Below are positions 1 to 8,146 of a DNA stretch of 8,429 nt, piece by piece. The notes beneath the pieces were generated by a model. It was not told the origin of the DNA. It ran no database searches and was given only the letters and a program-made list of their open reading frames with translations. Position 1 is the first letter of the stretch. Every line of letters starts with the position of its first letter. This DNA comes from JBDTMT01 sp033764095. Lineage in GTDB: Bacteria > Desulfobacterota > Binatia > HRBIN30 > CADEER01. The DNA lies in the NCBI GenBank assembly GCA_033764095.1, contig JANRJF010000102.1, positions 1 to 8,429 on the forward strand. The letters run 5' to 3'. The position numbers were made by a program, and so were the translations under genes.

Positions 1-651
1 CGCAAGGTGTGGCTCAAGTCGGGCGGCTACATCGTCATCGACCACACCGAGGCGTTGACCGCGATCGACGTCAACACCGGCCGCTTCGTCGGCAAGACCG
101 ACCAACGCGAGACCGCGCTGCGCACCAACCTCGAAGCGGCGCGCGTGCTGGTCGATCAACTGCGCCTGCGCAACATCGGCGGCCTGATCATCATCGACTT
201 CATCGACATGGAACACGCCGACGACCGCAAGGCGGTACTCGCGGCGCTCAACGACGCGCTGAAGGGCGACAAGGCGCGCGCCACCATCCTCGGCCTCTCC
301 GAGCTCGGGCTCGTCGAGATGACACGCCAGCGCACGCGCGAGAGCCTGACGCAGCGCCTGTGCGAGCCCTGCCCGACCTGCGGCGAGCGCGGCCACGTCA
401 AGGCGGTCGCCACCACCGCCTACGAGATCCTGCGTCGCATCCGCCGCGAGGCGACGATGAACGGGGCGGTGCAGCGCATCGAGGTCACGCTGCATCCGAC
501 CGTCGCCGCCTTTCTCGCGCAGCACGAACCCGCGGCGCTGCGCGAGATCGAGCGCGAGCTCGGCCTCAAGGTCGCGACCCGCCACGCCGAGGGCGGCACG
601 CCCGCCGACTACGTCGTGCTGGCGGTGCTGGCGCAGGAAGCCGCGCGCTGA
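1..651 (+). CDS. rng: Ribonuclease G (RNase E/G family), 3' part only
   Basis: C-terminal 216 residues of an RNase E/G-family endoribonuclease; the start lies left of the window and the frame is open from base 1. These enzymes cleave single-stranded RNA in the cytoplasm for rRNA maturation and mRNA decay. Visible features, numbering from base 1: the DNase I-like catalytic core with AIDVNTGRF (Asp23) and IIIDFIDM (Asp66). These are 43 residues apart, the same spacing as the catalytic pair Asp303/Asp346 of E. coli RNase E. The CPTCGERG zinc-link follows (Cys124, Cys127), with a further Cys at 121. Only about 90 residues follow the zinc link and there is no long disordered scaffold, so it resembles RNase G rather than full-length RNase E. 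The family is certain; the G versus E assignment is inferred from the short tail, without seeing the N-terminal S1 domain. Confidence 0.93.
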   Translation, partial: RKVWLKSGGYIVIDHTEALTAIDVNTGRFVGKTDQRETALRTNLEAARVLVDQLRLRNIGGLIIIDFIDMEHADDRKAVLAALNDALKGDKARATILGLSELGLVEMTRQRTRESLTQRLCEPCPTCGERGHVKAVATTAYEILRRIRREATMNGAVQRIEVTLHPTVAAFLAQHEPAALREIERELGLKVATRHAEGGTPADYVVLAVLAQEAAR

Positions 652-705
652 GCCCGCGTCCGCCCCCCATCCAATCATCTCCACCCGTACCCGTTCCGGT
701 CTTCT

Positions 706-717
706 TCCGCCGGCGGA
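706..717. other. 12-bp perfect palindrome in the rng-metallopeptidase gap
   Basis: TCCGCCGGCGGA is a perfect palindrome in the 102-base gap between rng and the next gene. As RNA it gives only a 4-bp stem with a 4-base loop, followed by a mildly T-rich stretch (GTTTCGCTTCT). It could be a weak terminator for rng, a protein-binding site, or chance in GC-rich DNA. I see no convincing promoter in the rest of this gap. Confidence 0.25.
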
Positions 718-753
718 GTTTCGCTTCTCCCCGCCGATGCTAGCGTCGAGGAA

Positions 754-1821
754 ATGAAGGTCTTTCACTGCGACGCCTGTCAGCAACCGGTCTTCTTCGA
801 GAACGTCCGCTGTCTGAGCTGCGGCCATGCACTGGCGTTCCTGCCCGACGTCGAGATGGTCGGCGCGTTGGAGCCGGCCGGTGAGCTGTGGCAGGCGGCG
901 CAGGCGCCGGATCGCACCTATCGGCTGTGCACCAACTACGATCAGGCGAACGTCTGCAACTGGGCGGTACAGGCCGATGACCCGCATCCGCTGTGCATCG
1001 CCTGCCGGCTGACGCAGACGATCCCGGACCTGAGCCAGCCGGGCAACACCGAGGCCTGGTACAAGCTGGAGGTCGCCAAGCGCCGCCTGCTGCACGATCT
1101 CATCCGCCTGCGCGTACCGGTGACCAACAAGATCGACGATCCGGAGCAGGGCCTCGCCTTCGAGTTTCTCGCCGACACGTCCGACGCGAAGGTACTCACC
1201 GGCCACGACAACGGGCGCATCACCATCAACCTCGCCGAGGCCGACGACGCCGAGCGCGAGAAGCGCCGCGTCTCGATGCACGAGCCCTACCGCACCCTGC
1301 TCGGCCACTGCCGACACGAGAGCGGGCACTACTACTGGGACCGCCTGCTGCGCGACAGCGATCGGCTGGAGGCGTTCCGCGCGCTGTTCGGCGACGAGCG
1401 CGAGGACTACGGCGCCGCGCTGCAGCGCCACTACGAGCAGGGCGCGCCGCCCGATTGGCAGCAGCGCTACATCAGCGCCTACGCCAGCTCGCATGCGTGG
1501 GAGGACTGGGCCGAGACCTGGGCGCACTACCTGCACATGACCGATGCGCTGGAGACCGCCGCATCGTGCGGCCTGACGCTGCGCCCGCATCATGCCAACG
1601 ACCCGGCGATCCGCGTGCCCCAGCATCCCGAGCGCAGCTCGTTCGAGCGCATGTTGTCCAACTGGTTCTCGCTCACCTACGTGCTCAACAACCTCAACCG
1701 CGGGCTGGGCCTGGCGGACGGCTATCCGTTCATCCTCTCCGCCGAGGTCGGCGAGAAGCTGCGCTTCGTCGACCAGACGATCGCCGCCTGCCGCGACACC
1801 CCGCTCGCCGGGCCCGACTGA
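754..1821 (+). CDS. Zinc-ribbon putative zinc metallopeptidase (COG4307/DUF2248-like)
   Basis: A 355-residue protein resembling the family annotated as 'putative zinc-binding metallopeptidase' with an N-terminal zinc ribbon. The ribbon starts at once: MKVFHC with Cys6/Cys9 and Cys20/Cys23. A second cysteine set follows at Cys59, Cys68, Cys81 and Cys84. The catalytic-type motif HESGH is at residues 188-192, in RHESGHYYWDRLL (HExxH: His188, Glu189, His192). A conserved-looking segment HAWEDWAETWAHYLH at 247-261 offers Glu and His residues that could supply the third zinc ligand. No signal peptide or membrane segment is seen, so it is probably cytoplasmic. Substrate is unknown and the peptidase activity is family inference. 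The start is supported by the immediate zinc ribbon; GAGGA (748-752) sits unusually close to the ATG. It stands 102 bases after rng and 185 before korA, with no clear operon partner. Confidence 0.85.
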   Translation: MKVFHCDACQQPVFFENVRCLSCGHALAFLPDVEMVGALEPAGELWQAAQAPDRTYRLCTNYDQANVCNWAVQADDPHPLCIACRLTQTIPDLSQPGNTEAWYKLEVAKRRLLHDLIRLRVPVTNKIDDPEQGLAFEFLADTSDAKVLTGHDNGRITINLAEADDAEREKRRVSMHEPYRTLLGHCRHESGHYYWDRLLRDSDRLEAFRALFGDEREDYGAALQRHYEQGAPPDWQQRYISAYASSHAWEDWAETWAHYLHMTDALETAASCGLTLRPHHANDPAIRVPQHPERSSFERMLSNWFSLTYVLNNLNRGLGLADGYPFILSAEVGEKLRFVDQTIAACRDTPLAGPD

Positions 1822-1890
1822 GCGCCGCGCCGGCCGACCGCCGCGCCGCCGCAAGTCGGTGCGCCACACGCGGAATTCCGCCTGACCGCG

Positions 1891-1922
1891 TTGTTGAATC
1901 AGGGGGGGGCCCCCGATATAGC
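1891..1922 (+). promoter_or_regulatory. Weak promoter candidate upstream of korA
   Basis: TTGTTG (1891-1896) could act as a -35 element. TATAGC (1917-1922) matches four of six -10 consensus bases, but the spacer is 20 bp instead of about 17. The alternative GATATA (1915-1920) gives an 18-bp spacer with a poorer match. The spacer is largely the G8C5 tract. These are the only AT-rich bases in the gap, which is why they are listed. Some promoter is expected here because korA is 185 bases from the previous gene. Confidence 0.25.
1902..1914. repeat. G8C5 homopolymer tract upstream of korA
   Basis: Eight G (1902-1909) are followed directly by five C (1910-1914), containing the 10-bp palindrome GGGGGCCCCC (1905-1914). 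It is the longest homopolymer I noticed in the window. It lies between the candidate -35 and -10 of korA. Tracts of this kind can slip during replication, and they are also prone to sequencing-length errors. Presence is certain; function is unknown. Confidence 0.6.
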
Positions 1923-1925
1923 CCA

Positions 1926-1956
1926 GGGGTGGTGCGGCCGCCGGCTGCATCGCCCC
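1926..1956 (+). promoter_or_regulatory. korA leader RNA hairpin (14 bp, three G-U pairs)
   Basis: Read as RNA, bases 1926-1939 pair without a break with 1943-1956, leaving the three-base loop GCC. Eleven pairs are Watson-Crick and three are G-U (1930/1952, 1932/1950, 1936/1946). The G-U pairs mean the antisense RNA would not fold as well, so any function should be in the korA-sense transcript. The flanking C5 (1910-1914) could also pair with G5 (1957-1961), while the G8 tract competes for the same C runs. No U-run follows, so it is not a standard intrinsic terminator. Its role (attenuation, mRNA stability, or end of the upstream transcript) is unknown. The folding was done by eye. Confidence 0.4.
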
Positions 1957-2006
1957 GGGGGATCAACGCGGATGCGGTGGGGTTGAGGGAGAGAACGGAG
2001 AGCACG

Positions 2007-4897
<2,891 letters not shown>

Positions 4898-4902
4898 ACG
4901 GC

Positions 4903-4966
4903 GTACGCGGGTGCGCGAGTGCACGCGTGCGAAACGCCGCACGCACCCACTCGCGCACCGGCGTAC
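4903..4966. terminator. 64-nt near-perfect hairpin between convergent korB and doxX-like genes
   Basis: Arms 4903-4921 and 4948-4966 are 19 bp each with a single mismatch. Inside them is a 3x3 internal loop (4922-4924 / 4945-4947), then a perfect 7-bp stem (4925-4931 / 4938-4944) closed by the six-base loop AAACGC. The hairpin fills almost the whole 72-base gap: it starts 5 bases after the korB stop and ends 3 bases before the complement of the doxX-like stop. It therefore probably ends or protects transcripts from both sides. No U-run follows on either strand, so it is not a canonical intrinsic terminator. A dispersed palindromic (REP-like) element is an alternative. Confidence 0.65.
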
Positions 4967-4969
4967 AGA

Positions 4970-5365
4970 TCAGCTGAACAGCATCAACCCGAGGATGTCG
5001 ACGGCGAAATAGGCGGCCACCACCGCGGCGCCGCCGTAGTCCTTGGCGAAGCGCTGGCCGGTGATCAGCGCCAGCAGCGCCAGGCCGGCGACGGCCAGGC
5101 CCCACGAGGCGAGGTTCATGCCGTCGTGGCGGAAGCTGAGGAACAGCACGCCGAGTCCGCACAGCACGCCGGCCAGCATCTCGAGGAAGGTCAGGACGCG
5201 GAACATCGGGCCGACCATCTCGGGCGGGAACGGACTGCTCTTGAAGTGCTCGCGCAGGAAGCCGAGGTTGCCCTCGGCGTCGGTCAGCTTGTCGAGCGCC
5301 GACTGCAGAAAGACGACGGCGAAGAACGCCGTGACGAGAAAGCGGGCAATGACCAGCGGCTCCAT
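4970..5365 (-). CDS. DoxX-like four-helix inner-membrane protein
   Basis: A 131-residue integral membrane protein of the DoxX/DoxD-like type. Hydrophobic segments lie at about 4-24, 55-77, 85-102 and 111-131, giving four membrane helices. The first helix ends in LQSALDKL (20-27), a pattern typical of this group, and a short polar loop follows (25-53, rich in charged residues and prolines). No cofactor-binding cysteines or histidines stand out. The family name comes from a thiosulfate:quinone oxidoreductase subunit, but most small members have no proven function and none is claimed here. It is the last gene of a minus-strand run after ppiA and the HAD gene, 49 bases downstream of the HAD stop. 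No clear Shine-Dalgarno sequence precedes the ATG, so it may depend on read-through from upstream. Confidence 0.8.
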   Translation of the reverse strand: MEPLVIARFLVTAFFAVVFLQSALDKLTDAEGNLGFLREHFKSSPFPPEMVGPMFRVLTFLEMLAGVLCGLGVLFLSFRHDGMNLASWGLAVAGLALLALITGQRFAKDYGGAAVVAAYFAVDILGLMLFS

Positions 5366-5414
5366 GAGCGGGCGCAGTACCAGCTCACCGGGAGCCGGAC
5401 AAGCAATCGCGGCG

Positions 5415-6074
5415 CTATGCCGCGTCGATCACGCCGCGCACGAACTCGGGGCTGAGCACGTCGAGCGACTCGATCACCGCGCGCGCGCCGCTGACGTCGT
5501 TGTCGGCGGTGTAGTCGTGCGGAAACGCGATGCAGGGGCAGCCGGCGGCGAGCGCCGCGCGCACGCCCTTGAAGGCGTCCTCGATCACCGCGCAGCGCGC
5601 CGGCGGCAGCCCGAGGCGCGCCGCGGCGGTGAGAAAGGCATCGGGCAGCGGCTTGGCGCCGGCGTAATCTTCGCGCGTCACCACCGCGGTGAAGAACGGC
5701 CGCAGGGCGAAGCGTTCCAGCACGAAGCCGACGTCGACGGCATGCGAGTTGGTCGCCACTGCCAGCGGCAGCGCGGCGCTCAGCCGTTCGAGCGCGGCGC
5801 GCGCACCGGGCACCAGCTGGATCTCGCGCCGCATCAGGTCGTGGTAGACGGGGTCCTTCAGGCGGCGCAGCTCGGTCGGCGAGATCGGCAGGCCGAGCTC
5901 GCGCACCGCGTACTCGGGACCGCGGCCGGCGGCGATCCACTCGCGGCCGTAGACCGCCGCGTCGACCTGGATGCCGAAGCGCTGCAGCACCAGGTTGTAG
6001 GCCCGGTGCTGCAGCGCCTCGGAGTCGATGATGACGCCGTCGAGGTCGAAGATGACGCCGGCGGCGGCGGCCAT
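5415..6074 (-). CDS. HAD-superfamily hydrolase, beta-phosphoglucomutase-like
   Basis: A 219-residue cytoplasmic haloacid-dehalogenase-type enzyme, probably a phosphatase or phosphomutase acting on a small phosphorylated metabolite. All four HAD motifs are visible: I, FDLDGV with nucleophile Asp10 and acid/base Asp12; II, VATNS with Thr108; III, GAKPLPDAF with Lys141; IV, IEDAFKG with Glu165-Asp166. Residues about 15-85 form the helical cap (subclass I position), and the length is normal for the group. The substrate cannot be read from sequence; beta-phosphoglucomutase, phosphoglycolate phosphatase and sugar-phosphate phosphatase are all possible. The ATG shares one base with the ppiA stop (TGATG), implying coupling; a GTG one codon earlier (6077) is an alternative start. 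Confidence 0.88.
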   Translation of the reverse strand: MAAAAGVIFDLDGVIIDSEALQHRAYNLVLQRFGIQVDAAVYGREWIAAGRGPEYAVRELGLPISPTELRRLKDPVYHDLMRREIQLVPGARAALERLSAALPLAVATNSHAVDVGFVLERFALRPFFTAVVTREDYAGAKPLPDAFLTAAARLGLPPARCAVIEDAFKGVRAALAAGCPCIAFPHDYTADNDVSGARAVIESLDVLSPEFVRGVIDAA

Positions 6075-6646
6075 CACTTCTGGACGGTCACGCTCTCGAT
6101 GACCACCGGCGTCACCGGCACGTTGGCGAACGGCGCCTTGGTGGTCGTCGGCACCGCCTTGATCTTGTCGACGATCTCCATGCCCTTGGTCACCTTGCCG
6201 AACACCGCGTAGCCGATCTCCGACGGACCGTCGCCGCGGTAGTCGAGCGCCGGATTGTCGACGACGTTGATGAAGAACTGCGCCGTGGCGCTGTTCGGAT
6301 CCGAGGTGCGCGCCATCGCGATCGAGCCGCGCACGTTCTTCAGTCCGTTGGCCGCCTCGTTCTTGATCGGCGGCTTGGTCGGCTTCTGCTGCATGTCCGG
6401 CGTGAAGCCGCCGCCCTGGATCATGAAGGTCGGGATGATGCGGTGGAAGACCGTCCCGTCGTAGAACTTGTCGTTCGTGTAGGCGAGAAAGTTCGCCGTC
6501 GAGATCGGCGCCTTCGCCTGGTCGAGCTCGATGACGATCTCGCCCATCGACGTCTTCATGACGACCACCGGATTGGCGGCGAGAACGCTGCTCGCCGCCA
6601 GCATGCCGACGATGATTCCACTGACGATTGCTCGCATCTTCCGCAT
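6074..6646 (-). CDS. ppiA: Periplasmic peptidyl-prolyl cis-trans isomerase (cyclophilin A type)
   Basis: A 190-residue cyclophilin that catalyses cis-trans isomerisation of Xaa-Pro bonds during folding of exported proteins. The N-terminus is a Sec signal peptide: basic MRKMR, a hydrophobic core (6-18) and VLA at 21-23, with cleavage likely after Ala23 or Ala24. The mature protein is therefore periplasmic in a Gram-negative cell. Active-site segments are FHRIIPTFMIQGGGF (Phe67, His68, Arg69, Gln77) and ARTSDPNSATAQFFINV (Gln123, Phe124). GYAVFGKV takes the place of the tryptophan segment of eukaryotic cyclophilins, as in E. coli PpiA/PpiB. Length equals that of E. coli PpiA as I recall it. The start is supported by AGGGGG seven bases upstream and by the signal peptide; an upstream in-frame extension lacks these features. 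It heads the ppiA-HAD-doxX run. Confidence 0.93.
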   Translation of the reverse strand: MRKMRAIVSGIIVGMLAASSVLAANPVVVMKTSMGEIVIELDQAKAPISTANFLAYTNDKFYDGTVFHRIIPTFMIQGGGFTPDMQQKPTKPPIKNEAANGLKNVRGSIAMARTSDPNSATAQFFINVVDNPALDYRGDGPSEIGYAVFGKVTKGMEIVDKIKAVPTTTKAPFANVPVTPVVIESVTVQK

Positions 6647-6676
6647 GACGTTGCCCCCTGTCTGCATGATCTGCCG

Positions 6677-6704
6677 CTCATACCAGCCGGGCCCCCGGAC
6701 GCAA
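6677..6704 (-). promoter_or_regulatory. Candidate sigma70-type promoter of ppiA, with adjoining inverted repeat
   Basis: On the minus strand TTGCGT (6704-6699) and TATGAG (6682-6677) are separated by 16 bases. This would give a short leader of about 25 bases before the ppiA ATG at 6646. The -10 matches four of six consensus positions and the -35 matches its TTG. A 6-bp inverted repeat (6690-6695 and 6708-6713, GGCCCC/GGGGCC) overlaps the -35 side and could be an operator. The 105-base gap must also serve the divergent Rieske gene, for which I see no clear promoter. Confidence 0.35.
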
Positions 6705-6751
6705 GGCGGGGCCACTACTCCGCCCGCCGCGCGGCTGCTAGATCGCGCGGC

Positions 6752-7093
6752 ATGGTCGACGTTGGCCCAATCGCCACGCTGCCGCTTGGCGCCACCCGCA
6801 AGTTCACCCTGACGCGCGACGGCCGCGAGCGCGAGGCGTTCGTGCTGCACCACGCCGGCGGCTTCGTCGCCTACCTGAACCGCTGCTGCCACATCCCGAT
6901 GACGATGGACTGGGTCGAGAACCAGTTCCTCAGCGAAGACGGCCAGCACATCCTGTGCGCCACGCACGGCGCGCTCTACGAGCCCGACAGCGGCGAATGC
7001 GTCTTCGGCCCGCCGCTCGGCCAGTGCCTGACGCGCGTGCCGCTTGAGATCCGCGACGGCGTGCTGTGGGCGGACTGGCCGGAGGGGGAATGA
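6752..7093 (+). CDS. Small stand-alone Rieske [2Fe-2S] protein
   Basis: A 113-residue single-domain Rieske protein, presumably a cytoplasmic electron carrier. Cluster ligands fit C-x-H at Cys45-Cys46-His47 (NRCCHIP) and C-x-x-H at Cys69-Ala-Thr-His72 (LCATHGALYEPDSG). Twenty-one residues separate His47 from Cys69, a few more than the roughly 15-17 of many ferredoxin-type Rieske domains; the extra lies in DWVENQFLSEDG. Further cysteines at 46, 83 and 92 are not standard ligands. There is no signal peptide or oxygenase catalytic domain, so it is not a ring-hydroxylating oxygenase alpha subunit or a bc1 Rieske subunit. It is divergent from ppiA and has no oxidase or oxygenase partner within the window. 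The start at 6752 gives a compact domain, but no strong Shine-Dalgarno sequence supports it. The physiological partner is unknown. Confidence 0.85.
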   Translation: MVDVGPIATLPLGATRKFTLTRDGREREAFVLHHAGGFVAYLNRCCHIPMTMDWVENQFLSEDGQHILCATHGALYEPDSGECVFGPPLGQCLTRVPLEIRDGVLWADWPEGE

Positions 7094-7106
7094 TGAAGAT
7101 CCGAAG

Positions 7107-7187
7107 GCTGTTAGGCTGCTAGGCTGTTCGCTGTTAGGGGTTCAGAAAATCTCAATTCCCGCCCAACTCCCCTAGCAGCCTAACAGC
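7107..7187. repeat. Perfect 17-bp inverted repeat with nested direct repeats between convergent genes
   Basis: GCTGTTAGGCTGCTAGG (7107-7123) is the exact reverse complement of 7171-7187, separated by 47 bases. GCTGTTAGG also recurs directly at 7130-7138. A second, imperfect pairing exists between 7118-7131 and 7186-7200. That second right half runs over the SDR stop codon (complement at 7196-7198). The stretch is AT-richer than its surroundings. It lies between the ends of the Rieske gene and the SDR, so a two-way transcript-end structure is plausible. The reiterated CTGTTAGG/CTGCTAGG pattern also resembles a dispersed intergenic repeat. Confidence 0.7.
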
Positions 7188-7195
7188 TGAACACC

Positions 7196-8041
7196 CTAGC
7201 TCACGTCCCCCAGCCGCTTCCCCGCCGCGGCGCGACTCCGCGCCTGGCTGATGAGCTCCGCCGGCACCGGCTCGGTCTTGCCCATGCCGAAGCGCAGCAC
7301 GCCGGGCAGGAAGAGGCGCAGGAAGCGGGCGGTGAGCAGCATCGGATTGCGGCGCGGAATGGTCAGCTCGTAGCGCCGCTTCTCGATCATCTCGAAGATC
7401 GCCTTGACGACGATGTCGGGCGAGTACTTGGGGCCGTTGTACGCCGGCGGCTCGTCCTCCTTGAGCCAGATCTCGGTGTCGATCGGCCCCGGGTTGATCA
7501 GGCCGACGTGGATGTGCGAGCCGGCGAGGTCGTTCCACAGCCCTTCGCTGAACGCGTTCAGTGCCGCCTTGGAGGCGGCGTACAGTCCCTCGCGCGGCGG
7601 CGACACCTTGGCGGCGAAGGACGAGACGTTGATGATCACGCCGCCGCCCTGGCGCAGCATCGGTGGAATGGCGGCGTAGGTCGTCCACACGCAGGAGAGG
7701 AAGTTCACCCGCATGACGAGCTCCGCCTCCTCGGCGCTGGTGTGGTAGGTGTGCTTGTGCTTCGAGATGGCGGCGTTGTTGATCAGCACGTCGAGCCGCC
7801 CGTGACGCGCCACCGTCTCGCTGACGATGCGCTCGGCGAAGTCGCGCTCGCCGAGATCGCCGGCCAGATACTCGCTCGCCGGCGACTGTGCGCGGCAGCC
7901 GTCGATCAGCTCGCGCACCAGCGCCTCGCGCCGCGCCACCGCCACCACCGTCGCGCCGCGCGCCGCACAGGCGCGCGCCATCGCGTGCCCGATGCCCGAT
8001 GACGCCCCGGTGACGATGACCACCTTGCCCCGATAGTCCAC
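7196..8041 (-). CDS. Short-chain dehydrogenase/reductase (SDR), NADP-type
   Basis: A 281-residue classical SDR oxidoreductase. From the GTG start: the nucleotide-binding TGASSGIG is at 11-18. Arg37-Arg38 after the second strand suggest NADP(H) over NAD(H). NNA is at 88-90. The catalytic set is Asn113, Ser141, Tyr154 and Lys158 (YAASK), with INPGPIDTE following. The C-terminal stretch after about 230 (MLLTARFLRLFLPGVLRFGMG) is hydrophobic and basic and may attach the protein peripherally to membrane, as in some lipid- or steroid-handling SDRs. The substrate is unknown. The GTG start at 8041 is chosen because GGGAGGG lies six bases upstream and the fold begins just inside; the open frame continuing upstream reads through the divergent gene and is spurious. 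It converges on the Rieske gene and diverges from the HEAT-like gene. Confidence 0.92.
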   Translation of the reverse strand: MDYRGKVVIVTGASSGIGHAMARACAARGATVVAVARREALVRELIDGCRAQSPASEYLAGDLGERDFAERIVSETVARHGRLDVLINNAAISKHKHTYHTSAEEAELVMRVNFLSCVWTTYAAIPPMLRQGGGVIINVSSFAAKVSPPREGLYAASKAALNAFSEGLWNDLAGSHIHVGLINPGPIDTEIWLKEDEPPAYNGPKYSPDIVVKAIFEMIEKRRYELTIPRRNPMLLTARFLRLFLPGVLRFGMGKTEPVPAELISQARSRAAAGKRLGDVS

Positions 8042-8047
8042 CCGTGA

Positions 8048-8054
8048 CCCTCCC
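8048..8054 (-). promoter_or_regulatory. Strong ribosome-binding site fixing the GTG start of the SDR
   Basis: Minus-strand GGGAGGG (8054 down to 8048) stands six bases before the GTG at 8041-8039. It is among the clearest Shine-Dalgarno sequences in the window and decides the start, since the open frame extends to the window edge. Confidence 0.7.
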
Positions 8055-8095
8055 GTCGCGCCGGACTCTGTAGGCGTCCGCCCGCAGCCGCACAA

Positions 8096-8121
8096 GCGCC
8101 GCGGCACCGCTTCCGCGGCGC
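8096..8121. repeat. Perfect 9-bp inverted repeat between divergent genes
   Basis: GCGCCGCGG (8096-8104) is the exact reverse complement of CCGCGGCGC (8113-8121), with an eight-base spacer CACCGCTT. It lies in the 105-base gap between the divergent SDR and HEAT-like starts, where an operator or leader hairpin would be expected. GC-rich composition raises the chance background, and no regulator gene is adjacent in the window. Confidence 0.45.
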
Positions 8122-8146
8122 GGAGGGCTCTGGTAGGCAGCCGCCG

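Noticed and set aside
1902..1961. The G8C5 region and following stem as an intrinsic terminator of the metallopeptidase gene
   Set aside because: There is no U-run after either stem, and the region is 80-140 bases past the stop codon. A leader role for korA fits at least as well, so it was not called a terminator.
993..2006. In-frame extension of korA upstream over the metallopeptidase gene
   Set aside because: The extension is low-complexity and overlaps a real gene in another frame. The conserved gamma domain starts just after the ATG at 2007, which has a good ribosome-binding site.
4919..6212. Plus-strand open frames across the DoxX-like and HAD genes
   Set aside because: Their translations are charged low-complexity shadows of two minus-strand genes with clear family features.
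6647..6967. In-frame N-terminal extension of ppiA
   Set aside because: It runs antisense through the Rieske gene and would bury the signal peptide inside the protein.
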